Part shown: one piece after another, positions 11,043 to 20,479 of the stretch
Layout: each line of letters begins with the position of its first letter
Position numbering within the stretch: position 1 is the first letter of the stretch
Source of the DNA: an uncultured Mucilaginibacter sp.
GTDB taxonomy: Bacteria > Bacteroidota > Bacteroidia > Sphingobacteriales > Sphingobacteriaceae
DNA: 64,000 bases
Reading direction: 5' to 3'
Assembly (NCBI RefSeq): GCF_937859865.1
Contig: NZ_CALMAT010000024.1
Span: 1-64,000, forward strand
The notes under the pieces: model-generated
Told to the model about the DNA's origin: nothing
The model's database searches: none
Seen by the model: only the letters and a program-made list of their open reading frames with translations
Translations under genes and position numbers: made by a program

Positions 11043-11575
11043 TTTCCTAAAAGTTTATGCTGAAGCAATTTAGAGATAAACAAGAGAAAAACAACTGTTA
11101 TTTGATTATCATCCGTTTTGATAGAAAACACTTAAGGTTAACTAAATAAAGTAAGGTTATAAATCAATTTTTGATACGGTTTCTTATCTACTACCTGTAG
11201 CTGATGTTCAGAATTTGTCGCACCTCCTTTGAAGTCTAATATAACCCGCCTTTTCTTTTGAATAAAAAATCAATTATGGTAATACTTGAGTTGCATCATA
11301 AAATTGAAAATTCGGGTAAGACCATCTTTAAATTGCTAACTATCAAATATCGACTGTTAAATGATGTGAAATTTAGGATCTAAATCAGCAAAAAGAAAAA
11401 TATCGAACATTGCCTCTTTTCCCTATAAATTTTGGTTTAAGCTAATTCACGTAAACTCATTTCATTAATCAACCTATAATTTGTGTTTTTGACAATGTCT
11501 TTCTAATAAAAAACCAAAGACGTTCCCAATGCTAATGAAACTAAATAAAAAAATTTTAGGTTAAACCTTTATAAT

Positions 11576-11606
11576 GTAAAAATACGGAAATTTTCCGTAT
11601 TTTTAC
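11576..11606. promoter_or_regulatory. Perfect 15-bp inverted repeat with 1-nt spacer upstream of the TA operon (candidate operator)
   Basis: gtaaaaatacggaaa t tttccgtatttttac, 18 bp before the ATG at 11624. Confidence 0.75.
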
Positions 11607-11623
11607 ATAAATTATTTAATTAT

Positions 11624-11914
11624 ATGTCAGCAGTAATTGAAAAAACCAGATTTGATACCAAGCTCACTAAGGTACAAAAAGAACTATTTGAACAGGCAGC
11701 ACAGTTAGGGGGATACCGCACGCTGACTGATTTTGTCATTTCAACCGCACAGGAAAAAGCCAAGGCTATTGTGGAACAGCATCAGCTATTACTGGCTTCG
11801 GAGAAGGACAAGGAAATATTCTTCGATGCCCTTATGAACCCGCCAGCACCAGGCAAAAGGTTGTTACAGGCAGCTGAACGATACCGTCAGGTATATGACC
11901 AGGTTAAATCCTAA
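11624..11914 (+). CDS. DUF1778 ribbon-helix-helix antitoxin (TacA/AtaR-like)
   Basis: RFDTKLTKVQKELFEQAAQLGGYRTLTDFVISTAQEKA; overlaps downstream GNAT ORF. Confidence 0.88.
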   Translation: MSAVIEKTRFDTKLTKVQKELFEQAAQLGGYRTLTDFVISTAQEKAKAIVEQHQLLLASEKDKEIFFDALMNPPAPGKRLLQAAERYRQVYDQVKS

Positions 11915-12420
11915 TGAGTTATCCGATTGAGCCATTGCGTTCTGATCTGAACAAAAAAGATTTTAGCTGTGGTAAACAGCTTTTGGATAACTACCTGCAA
12001 AAGCAGGCCGGGCAGGACGTAAAAAGAAAGCTTTGCGCAGTATTTGCCATGACAGAAGGGACAACGATCATCGGCTATTATACACTTTCTAACGCCGGTA
12101 TAAACAGGGAAATGATACCGGAAGACCTTCGTAAAAAAATGCCTGCATCATATACAGACCTTCCGGCCACATCATTATTAGGAAGGCTGGCCATTAATGA
12201 AAAATACAGGGGAAAAGGTTTAGGCGAATTATTATTACTGGATGCCTTGAAAAGAAACAATCAGGTTTCCCAGGCACAGATTGGATCAATGGCCATCATT
12301 GTTGACCCTTTAGATGAAAATGCCGAAGCTTTTTACAAAAAGTATGATTTTATCAGCCTTCCTGATTCTAAAAAAATGTTTTTGCCCATGCAGAGTATCT
12401 CTTCGTTGTTTAAGCCTTGA
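11914..12420 (+). CDS. GNAT acetyltransferase toxin (TacT/AtaT-like)
   Basis: LGRLAINEKYRGKGLGELLLLDALKR acetyl-CoA binding motif; coupled to DUF1778 gene. Confidence 0.88.
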   Translation: MSYPIEPLRSDLNKKDFSCGKQLLDNYLQKQAGQDVKRKLCAVFAMTEGTTIIGYYTLSNAGINREMIPEDLRKKMPASYTDLPATSLLGRLAINEKYRGKGLGELLLLDALKRNNQVSQAQIGSMAIIVDPLDENAEAFYKKYDFISLPDSKKMFLPMQSISSLFKP

Positions 12421-12474
12421 TTCAATCTAATAATATTCTATACCATCGGTGAAAGGCCTGCCTCGTTGTTTCAT

Positions 12475-12712
12475 TTATCCGGTCGTTTTAGCCTACAGTA
12501 ACGCTTTACGCTGGAAATGCTAATACCGTTCAGGTTGGCCGTTTCGTTTACGGATAACCCGCTTTCCATCGCTTTCTTTACTTTTCCAAACTGTTCCTGG
12601 TTGATCCCTTTCGGCCTGCCAATGTGCTTTCCTTTTGCTGCAGCTAGGATCTGCCCGGCCCTAGTCTTTTACCAAAATGCTTTCCCGGTCGTATTCTGCT
12701 AAAGCTTAAAAC
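12475..12712 (-). pseudogene. Serine site-specific recombinase, C-terminal relic
   Basis: Minus-strand frames give ALAEYDRESILVK / TRAGQILAAAKGKHIGRPKGINQEQFGKVKKAMESGLSVNETANLNGISISSVKRYC; 1-nt insertion frameshift; 5' part absent next to IS982. Confidence 0.8.
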
Positions 12713-12722
12713 CAACCTAATA

Positions 12723-13729
12723 ACCTGAGTTCGCTTAATCAGAAAGCTACAATTTGGTTAGATGGGGTTGTTTGATAAGAAATAGAAGGCTTTTTGGGAA
12801 GGAAAGATAGGCTATCAGGCCGGCAACCATATTGGAGATAAAATTGGCAAAGGACCTATGCCTTGAATGTTCAAGTTGGCAAATGTTCTTCAGTTCATCG
12901 TTTACAGTTTCAATGACTGACCTTTTGCGCAGCAATATTTTGTCGCCCATTGTCATCAGGCTGTTCTTCATGTTGTTGCAGATGTTGGTGACCAGGTGTA
13001 TGTCGTTGACAAACAATAAGTTTGTCAATTTTTCTGATATGTAGCCCTTGTCGGCAAACAGCTTGCCGAACACCGCTTTAAGAAAGCTTTCGTTTTTAAG
13101 TGGCTCCCTGTCGTCGACATTGGCCTGTGTAACGGCGAAGTTTAATATTTCGCCCCGGTCGTTGATCACGATATGCAGCTTAAAGCCATAAAACCAGCCC
13201 ATTGTCGACTTGCCCACTTCTGCCATACCTTTAAATACTTTGTTCCTTTTGATGCGCTTGTTGTGGCATACCCTGATCGGCGTGGAATCAACAAATGAAA
13301 TGCCCGAACATAAGCCTAAGCGGCAGGTCTTAAGGAAAATGGCCATTGGCATCAGTACGCCCCCACTAAGTTCGACAAACCGGTTATAAGATACCGTATG
13401 GGGGAATCCGCCCTGCATGTGCCTTTGTACATAAAACATATAGAAGTGTTTGAAGCAACGAAAGCCACTTAGGTGGAAAAGCATACAAATGGAAATAACC
13501 TCGCTTTTTGACATGGTTGGGGGACGTTTCGAAGGCCTGCCCAGGACAAAGGGTCCGGTAGTGTTGTCAAAATCTTTACAAAACTCATCAACAAGACAGA
13601 AAATATCGCTAATTTTATTGAAGTCAATCATGTGGAAATGTATTTAAATGTTTAAATGTCAGATACTTAAATATACTTACATTTCTAATGATTGACAAAT
13701 CTTTTCTCAATTATTAATCGAACTCAGGT
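12723..13729 (-). mobile_element. IS982-family insertion sequence (about 1.0 kb)
   Basis: Terminal inverted repeats acctgagttcgcttaat (12723-12739) and attaatcgaactcaggt (13713-13729) enclosing one transposase ORF. Confidence 0.88.
12747..13631 (-). CDS. IS982-family transposase
   Basis: Full-length 294 aa; FVDSTPIRVCHNKRI, GWFYGFKLHIVINDRGEI, FADKGYIS, RKRSVIETVNDELKNICQLEHSRHRS. Confidence 0.92.
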   Translation of the reverse strand: MIDFNKISDIFCLVDEFCKDFDNTTGPFVLGRPSKRPPTMSKSEVISICMLFHLSGFRCFKHFYMFYVQRHMQGGFPHTVSYNRFVELSGGVLMPMAIFLKTCRLGLCSGISFVDSTPIRVCHNKRIKRNKVFKGMAEVGKSTMGWFYGFKLHIVINDRGEILNFAVTQANVDDREPLKNESFLKAVFGKLFADKGYISEKLTNLLFVNDIHLVTNICNNMKNSLMTMGDKILLRKRSVIETVNDELKNICQLEHSRHRSFANFISNMVAGLIAYLSFPKSLLFLIKQPHLTKL

Positions 13730-13740
13730 AATTAGTTAAA

Positions 13741-14321
13741 TCCTGATCGTAATGTTCCTTGGAATGGGTTGCCAGAGCTTCCAGTCGAAGACAGTTTATA
13801 TAAAACAGTGGAAGTGTATGAGCAATTAGCGAATGCAAAAGCAGCCCTAGGCCGGCTGCAAGGTAGAAGTATTGCTATTCCAAATCAAGGTCTGTTAATC
13901 AATTCCATCAGTTTACAAGAGGCAAAGGCATCAAGTGCGATAGAAAATATTTTTACAACAGATGATGAGTTATACAAGGCATTCAGTGAACAAAAAGTAG
14001 AACAGGTACAAGGTGCTCCTAAAGAAATTTTAAGATACAGGTAGGCTTTATGGCAAGGACATTCCTATTTGAAGAATAAGGATGCCTTTGATGAACAGTA
14101 TTTCAAACTACTCTATCAGCAGGTGAACCAAACAACAGATGGCATACGCGCTTTAATTGCACAAATTTATATCAGACAAGGTGGAACAGGGTTTATACGC
14201 AGAAAACACAGCAAAAAAGTATTTAAACCAGTTAGTGGATATGGGCATATTTGAACGGAGAAGCATTCAAGGCAATCATTACTATCTCAACTTAGAACTC
14301 TACAGAATTTTAGGTGAGTAA
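13741..14321 (+). pseudogene. Fic-family protein relic
   Basis: NPDRNVPWNGLPELPVEDSLYKTVEVYEQLANAKAALGRLQG... Fic_N-like, in-frame TAG after ILRYR, loss of the central Fic core, C-terminal winged-helix-like YLNQLVDMGIFERRSIQGNHYYLNLELYRIL. Confidence 0.78.
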
Positions 14322-14680
14322 TTGAAATCGACAAATAGAGTTTTAAGAATTTTAATTTAGCAATAAGTATTTGCAATAGCATCAAAAAGAAGATTAAACT
14401 TCGAAGATAGCTTATTAACCAAAGTTTAATTTTGTCTTATAATGATGATTATGTTAAAATTGATTTTTCTTAAAGAAATTTAAAGTTGCTTTGTGGAGGT
14501 ATTTCAATGATTACCAGTGTTGGAAATGTAGTTATCGTTCAACAAGTTTTTTAACCAATTAAACAGAACAGTAAATCTTTAATCAATTTAGAAACTCAAC
14601 TATCTTGTACCTCGTAATAAAAGAAAATTTTTTATTTTTCGTTATCTGAATTTAGCTGCCCTCGGGTATTAGTAGATACA

Positions 14681-16309
14681 ATGATAAACACTTTTACTAC
14701 CGATATTATTCCTGCGAACGAGCAGCAGCGCCTTGAGGCGCTGCACCGTTACCGCTTGCTCGGCACCTATGCAGAAAAGTCATTCAAAAGCATCGCAAAA
14801 CTTGTCTCTGAAATATTTAAGACCTCTATCGCGATGATTTCCTTAGTAGATGCCGAAGTAGTCCATTTCGGTTCTAACGTGGGTATGGAAAGCACAACTG
14901 GTTCACGTGGTGAAAGTTTTTGTTCCTTAACCATATTAAAAGACGAAGTACATGTCGTAGAAAATGCTTTAGAAAACCCTGTCGTGGCCAGTAACCCTTT
15001 TGTTTGCGGTGATTTTGGTTTGCGTTTTTATGCAGGGGCGCCTCTGGTTACCCATGACGGATTTATGATCGGTACGGTGTGCCTGGTTGATACCCAGTCC
15101 CGGAAATTTAACAACCATGACCGGACTGTTTTGGAAGGCTTAGCTACGGTAGTGATGGAGCAAATTGAGTTACGGCTGGAAAACCTGCAAAACTCAGAAA
15201 AGCAGGTTGAGGTTAATGATCAGCTTTTGCAAAGCAATGATAAACTGACGGCAAGCGAACAGCGTTTCCAATATATTTTGGACACCATGGCCGAAGGTGT
15301 AGGCATTATCGATCAGACAGGGCAAATGGTTTATGCGAATAACATGGCGCAGCAGATCCTGGGCCTAACACATAGTGAAATTAAGGACCGAACATTTGAT
15401 GATCCCAGGTGGCAGAACCTGCGGATAGATGGTTCGCCCCTTCCGCCTGAAGAGCATCCTATGGCTGTTATGATGAGGACTGGCCTTTCTTTGTTTGACC
15501 AGGAGATCGGTGTGCAGCCTCCGGATAAAGAACGATTTTATGTTTCGATCAACGCAGCTCCTATTATTGAAAAGGGGACCGGTAAGATTACCGGAGGAAT
15601 TGGTACTTTCATGGACGTGACCAACAGGCGCAGGATACTTCAGCAAAAGGACGAGTTCATCAATGTCGTAAGCCACGAGCTTAAAACACCGGTAACCAGC
15701 TTAAAGGCAGCAATGCAGGTATTGAACCGAATGAAGGATAACCCTAGGCAAGAAGTGTTTTCTAAAATGCTGGCCCAATCCAATACAAGCCTGAACAAGC
15801 TGAGTGGCCTGATTAACGATTTGCTTGACAGCAACCGGATTTCTCTTGGGCAGCTACAATTGAAAAAAACAAGGTTTTCCATTGCAGACCTGGTGAATGA
15901 CTGTTGCAGCCATGTGCGTACCGCTGGTACCCATGAAATTATTTTACAAGGAGATATTCAGCAGGAAGTCACGGCCGATGAATCACAGATCGATCAGGTG
16001 ATCGTGAACTTGGTTAATAATGCTGTAAAATATGCCCCTGACTCAAAAACCATCGAGATCGGAATAGAACATTTGGGCCAGGAGGCAAAAATAAGTGTTA
16101 AAGACAATGGCCCCGGTATTCCGGTTGACCAAATCCCCCGTCTTTTTGACCGTTACTACCGGGCAGATTATAGCAGCATTCAGTTCTCCGGCTTGGGCTT
16201 GGGCTTATACATCAGCTCGGAGATTATTAAAAAGCATGGTGGCAGGATAGGTGTAGATAGTGCGCCCGGCAAGGGAAGTAGTTTCTGGTTTACCTTGCCT
16301 TTAAGATAG
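14681..16309 (+). CDS. GAF-PAS sensor histidine kinase
   Basis: GAF-like N-terminus (FCSLTIL...RFYAGAPLVTHDGFMIGTVCLVD), PAS, HisKA VSHELKTPVTSLKAA, HATPase NAVKYAP...DNGPGIP...GLGLGLYIS. Confidence 0.92.
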   Translation: MINTFTTDIIPANEQQRLEALHRYRLLGTYAEKSFKSIAKLVSEIFKTSIAMISLVDAEVVHFGSNVGMESTTGSRGESFCSLTILKDEVHVVENALENPVVASNPFVCGDFGLRFYAGAPLVTHDGFMIGTVCLVDTQSRKFNNHDRTVLEGLATVVMEQIELRLENLQNSEKQVEVNDQLLQSNDKLTASEQRFQYILDTMAEGVGIIDQTGQMVYANNMAQQILGLTHSEIKDRTFDDPRWQNLRIDGSPLPPEEHPMAVMMRTGLSLFDQEIGVQPPDKERFYVSINAAPIIEKGTGKITGGIGTFMDVTNRRRILQQKDEFINVVSHELKTPVTSLKAAMQVLNRMKDNPRQEVFSKMLAQSNTSLNKLSGLINDLLDSNRISLGQLQLKKTRFSIADLVNDCCSHVRTAGTHEIILQGDIQQEVTADESQIDQVIVNLVNNAVKYAPDSKTIEIGIEHLGQEAKISVKDNGPGIPVDQIPRLFDRYYRADYSSIQFSGLGLGLYISSEIIKKHGGRIGVDSAPGKGSSFWFTLPLR

Positions 16310-16935
16310 ACCTTGCTTCTAAGGCTGACGAATAGAACATTAACGAATACTTTATTGGATAATAACTTCTGTTTCCTAAACTACTTATATTAAGTATTTA
16401 ATAGTGAAATATGTTTAAATCGAAACCTGCTCCTGATTATTCCGCTTTTCTCGGTCTTACTGATCTGTTAAAGAGTTATTGTGAGAAAACAAGTCTGTAC
16501 AAATCCTGTGTTATCTTGGTTATTACACAGTCTTAACCTGCTGCAGCTTCGTCCTAGTAGATAACATTCCCCACTATTTTACAGAAGGGGGGTTAAAGCA
16601 CTTAATGTGTATCTAATTTTAGAGCGTCAAAAAAATCCCACTTAACATAAAGTTAAATATAAGGCAATGGAACTAACTACAGAAAATAGACGTCTTATGA
16701 CAATAATTATGTCTGGTTAATCTGTACCTTTAAAAGTAATCTTTTTAAGCACCACGTTGGTAGCGATGAAAGAGCACAATAATTGATTTTTTATTTGATT
16801 TGCAATTAAAAATCTGCTATTTTTAGCACATAGTTCTTTCAAAATCAGTCAAAAAATACTAAATCATTCGGTTACTTAATTGGTTACCTCTTGATTTATA
16901 AAAAGATAAATTATTGATATTAAGTGAATTAAACA

Positions 16936-16963
16936 AATGGTTCGAGTCCCGTCCATTCCGCTA
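16936..16963 (+). other. Orphan tRNA 3'-end fragment (T-loop plus acceptor strand), candidate attachment site
   Basis: ggttcgagtcccgtccattccgcta has T-loop TTCGAGT and 3' acceptor-like sequence; the 5' T-stem strand and the rest of a cloverleaf are not present upstream. Confidence 0.75.
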
Positions 16964-16981
16964 AAAATAATTCAGAAATTT

Positions 16982-17017
16982 AAAAACGCTTAAACCATTG
17001 GTTTAAGCGTTTTTTTA
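16982..17017 (+). terminator. Rho-independent terminator
   Basis: aaaaacgcttaaacc att ggtttaagcgttttttt, 15-bp stem and T tract. Confidence 0.88.
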
Positions 17018-17077
17018 TGCCACAAATTCTTATTTCAGGCTACATCTATGGTTCATTTGGCTGCCCGGTTAAAGTGC

Positions 17078-17198
17078 ATGCTTCTTTTACCACATAAAAA
17101 TCATTGCCTTTTTGTGCCTGTAAAATATCTGCATACACCAAATTTACAGGCATAAAAGAAGCATTGTAAAATTTTATGATATAAATTTAAACAAAGGC
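17078..17198. repeat. Palindromic repeat copy 3 (core 17078-17164)
   Basis: atgcttcttttaccacataaaaa ... aatttacaggcataaaagaagcat; outer right arm aaatttaaacaaaggc. Confidence 0.9.
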
Positions 17199-17288
17199 AT
17201 GTTTCCTAACAATCGCCGTTTACCTGCTTGGTAAAATTGCTGCAGCTTTTATTTGCTTTATTTTTCTGCCCGTAATCCGCAAAATTTA

Positions 17289-18656
17289 TTAATTTTTTAA
17301 CACGATGTAGGAATAAGGCTCCAAGTTGACCGTGCTGCTTAAAGTTGTTTTGCTGCCGGTATAAGCATTTTTCCAAGAGGCGGATGCCACGGCAGCAGGG
17401 ACAGTAAATGTTACCGCTTTGTTTCTTAAATTGGAAATGACCAATACTTTTTCTAAACCGGTTTCCTTTGTAAAAGCACAAATATCCTGATTTGTATAGG
17501 AAGTTAAATTTCCCCTCCTGATTGCGTTGCTTGCATTTCTGAAAGCAATGATTTTTTTATACTCAGCAGTAACATCCGGGTTGGTCGCCCAATTAATTTT
17601 CTCGGAGGTAAACGGAAATTTTAACCGGTAGGGCGTTCCTACTTCCTGGCCGTTATAAATCATCGGAACACCTTTCATGTAAGCAACAACCACAAACGCA
17701 GCCATTGACCCTTTTTTGTCGCCAAACAGTTCTAAAGGTGTTCCATCTGAACTGTTGACATCATGGTTTGTAACGTACCTTACGGTTTGCTGGCCATCTG
17801 ATGTACCGACATAATTGACCACATTCAAACTATCAATGGATTGAACCGATTTATTTTTTTTATATACTGCTTCTAAGTCTTCAAAAAAGTTGAAACCAAA
17901 ATTATAATCGAAACCTGCTGCATAATTAGCCGGACGCTGCCCTTCTGCCAGCATCAATAATTTGTGGGTAGAAATGCTTTTCAAAGAATCAATCGCCTGT
18001 TTCCAGAAATCAACCGGTGGGCCATCAGAATAATCACAACGGAAACCGTCAATATTGGCAGTATATACCCAATATTTCATATCGTTGATCATGGTTGCGC
18101 GCATATCGGCATTGGCAAAGTTTAGCTGCGCAATGTCGTTCCAACCGTTTGGGCTAATGATTTTACCGGTAGAATCTCTTTTATACCAATCCGTGTTTTT
18201 CATCCAGGGGTTATCAAACGAAGTATGGTTGCCTACCCAGTCCAGCATTACAGCCATATTTCTTTTATGAGCACCATCAACCAGGGCACGCAAATCCTTT
18301 ATTGTTCCGAATTCTGTGTTGATCCCCAAATAATCTTTTACGCAGTAAGGGGAATTGGTGCTTTTTAACACGCCAACCGGATAAATAGGCATCAGGTAAA
18401 TCAAATTGGCACCTAAGGCTTTGATAGAATCCAAGCGTTTGGCAACACCTTTAAAATCCCCTTCTTTACTAAAAACACGCATGTTTACCTGGTAAATGGT
18501 TACATCGCGACGGTCGGGGACGTGGTTAAAAGGTTTGCCATATTGTGGCGGGTGCTTTTCATTACGTGCCGGGCCTGATGTTTGGCCGATTACACAAATA
18601 GGGCTGATACTGAAAGAAACAGCTATCAGCAGTAAAAAAATAATACTTCTTTTCAT
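17289..18656 (-). CDS. GH13 alpha-amylase family enzyme
   Basis: MLDWVGNHTS, DGFRCDYSD, LMLAEG, YVTNHDVNSSDG: the four conserved GH13 regions. Confidence 0.93.
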   Translation of the reverse strand: MKRSIIFLLLIAVSFSISPICVIGQTSGPARNEKHPPQYGKPFNHVPDRRDVTIYQVNMRVFSKEGDFKGVAKRLDSIKALGANLIYLMPIYPVGVLKSTNSPYCVKDYLGINTEFGTIKDLRALVDGAHKRNMAVMLDWVGNHTSFDNPWMKNTDWYKRDSTGKIISPNGWNDIAQLNFANADMRATMINDMKYWVYTANIDGFRCDYSDGPPVDFWKQAIDSLKSISTHKLLMLAEGQRPANYAAGFDYNFGFNFFEDLEAVYKKNKSVQSIDSLNVVNYVGTSDGQQTVRYVTNHDVNSSDGTPLELFGDKKGSMAAFVVVAYMKGVPMIYNGQEVGTPYRLKFPFTSEKINWATNPDVTAEYKKIIAFRNASNAIRRGNLTSYTNQDICAFTKETGLEKVLVISNLRNKAVTFTVPAAVASASWKNAYTGSKTTLSSTVNLEPYSYIVLKN

Positions 18657-18707
18657 AATTTTAAAACAATCGTTTATTTAAATATTGATCCAGCTTAATT
18701 TTATTTA

Positions 18708-18862
18708 GGGCCTGTTTAAATCTGTCCGGCTATTTCCCATGCTTCTTTTACCACCTAAAAATCATTGCCTTTTTTGGTTTTTGTGCCAAATAATGCCCCA
18801 CACAAAATTTATAGGCATAAAAGAAGCATCGTTATTTTTTCTTGTCTAAATCTAAACGGCGC
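18708..18862. repeat. Palindromic repeat copy 4 (core 18739-18829)
   Basis: ttagggcctgtttaaat ... atgcttcttttaccacctaaaaat ... ataggcataaaagaagcat ... ctaaacggcgctta. Confidence 0.92.
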
Positions 18863-20275
18863 TTATTCTTTGGATATAACTTGTTGTGTGTTTTTTCCTG
18901 CAATGAATTTTATATCCTTGGCAAATTCTATTTGAAAATCTCCGTCGTTAATGCCGGAAAGGGGTTTCCCTGCTAAAAAACAATGGTCAAAAGTTATGTC
19001 TTCAATCAGGTTGGTAGGGATCCCGGCGATGACAAATGGCTTGTTTGCATTCGCCCAACGGATGTTTTTTAAATAAACTCCTTTGATATTGCCGGGCCCG
19101 GCAGTTCCATATCTTCTACCCTCGGTTACAATCAGTTCAAGGTTTTTGTATTCAATTTGATTTTCGATCCGGATATCTTCAAAACGAATATTTTGGACCA
19201 AAGAAGGGCCATCACAAACAATACTGAACCCGGAATGCCCTCCTGTTCTGCCCTGGCCGTTTGCAGAAATAATATCACAATTTTTTACCAAAACGTTTTG
19301 CACTAAACCTCCCTGTAGTTCAAACCCTAAAGTAACGCCATCAGCGTGCGCCCAGCCCACCAGCAAACAATTGGTTACCGTTATAGAATCTGTATTGATG
19401 TTTTTAACGGTATCGCTACCAAACCTGCCCATGGATTTGATCGAAATACAATCATCCCGGGTACGGATAAAACAATAGTTGATCTTAAAATCTTTGCAGG
19501 AAACGGGGTCAATGCCATCAATCCCCCAAACGCCTTTATAACTAAAAACCTTTACATTGTTGTAAACAGTATGCTCACAATCAATAAGCGTATTGCTCCA
19601 GTTAGAAGTATTACGGATGAAAACACCGCTAACATCAATATTGGAACTACCGTAAATCCGAACGTTTCCGTTGAGAATTCCTCTTCCCTCAATTTTAACG
19701 TTCTTAAGGTTTTTACCCCTAACATTGGCATTTACAACCGCCCCTCCGGCTATGTAAACCGTTTGGCCACTCTTTAAATTAATTTCACCCTCGTTATGGG
19801 TTCCTGCGCCAAAATACAAAACTCCGGGATCTCCGTTTTTAGGGATATGTGTTTCTAATGGGTTTGCAAAAATGGCTAAAGCAGGCAGGCCATCAATTTC
19901 AATATACAATTTTTGAGGGCCCGAAATGGTAAAGTTAAGTTCGCGCCCGTTTACCTTTGCTTGAATTGCCCGGCTTGCCGGCCCGATTTTATACTTGCTG
20001 ATTTTGGAAGATGCAACAACCGTAATTGCCTGCGGCCCGGAACAAGAAAAATTGGCCACGTGTAGGTTTTCCATGCCGCCGCTGCCTATCTGTTCGGTCC
20101 AAACCGGACTATTGTTTACCCTGACAGTAAAGTTTGCACTGGTTTGCAGGCCATCAGGTTTTGGATAGGTAACAAGTGTGCTTTTGGTGCTTGGCGGTGC
20201 GGCAAACAAACCTGGTTTCAGCGAAAATAAAACCAAAAAAAGGCTGATGGTTATGCGTATAGCTGTTTTAGACAT
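18863..20275 (-). CDS. Right-handed beta-helix glycoside hydrolase (GH28/GH49-like, clan GH-N)
   Basis: Beta-helix pattern GRGILNGNVRIYGSSNIDVSGVFIRNTSNW...GIDGIDPVSCKDFKINYCFIRTRDDCISIKS; signal peptide. Confidence 0.75.
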   Translation of the reverse strand: MSKTAIRITISLFLVLFSLKPGLFAAPPSTKSTLVTYPKPDGLQTSANFTVRVNNSPVWTEQIGSGGMENLHVANFSCSGPQAITVVASSKISKYKIGPASRAIQAKVNGRELNFTISGPQKLYIEIDGLPALAIFANPLETHIPKNGDPGVLYFGAGTHNEGEINLKSGQTVYIAGGAVVNANVRGKNLKNVKIEGRGILNGNVRIYGSSNIDVSGVFIRNTSNWSNTLIDCEHTVYNNVKVFSYKGVWGIDGIDPVSCKDFKINYCFIRTRDDCISIKSMGRFGSDTVKNINTDSITVTNCLLVGWAHADGVTLGFELQGGLVQNVLVKNCDIISANGQGRTGGHSGFSIVCDGPSLVQNIRFEDIRIENQIEYKNLELIVTEGRRYGTAGPGNIKGVYLKNIRWANANKPFVIAGIPTNLIEDITFDHCFLAGKPLSGINDGDFQIEFAKDIKFIAGKNTQQVISKE

Positions 20276-20327
20276 ATTTTCAAAAATCGTTGTTAAAGTG
20301 GCTGTTTTATTTATCCTAAAAAAGGCA

Positions 20328-20419
20328 ATGCTTCTTTTATCCCTATAAATTTGGTATTGCCTTGATTTGAAACAAAAGGAATACCCGGACCAATGATTTT
20401 TATAGGATAAAAGAAGTAT
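20328..20419. repeat. Palindromic repeat copy 5
   Basis: atgcttcttttatccctataaattt ... gatttttataggataaaagaagtat. Confidence 0.88.
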
Positions 20420-20431
20420 CGAAAAAAATCC

Positions 20432-20452
20432 GTAACAGGCCCAGCCTGTTAC
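20432..20452 (-). terminator. Hairpin, terminator-like for the minus-strand gene 20480-21460
   Basis: gtaacaggc cca gcctgttac followed on the minus strand by ggatttttttc. Confidence 0.65.
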
Positions 20453-20479
20453 CTGATCAGGTTTTATCCAGCCTTTCTT

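Noticed and set aside
12517-12702. Plus-strand ORF 12517-12702 as a gene
   Set aside because: It is antisense to the serine recombinase relic.
16936-16963. A functional tRNA gene
   Set aside because: Only the T-loop and acceptor 3' strand are present; no D-arm, anticodon arm or 5' acceptor strand upstream.
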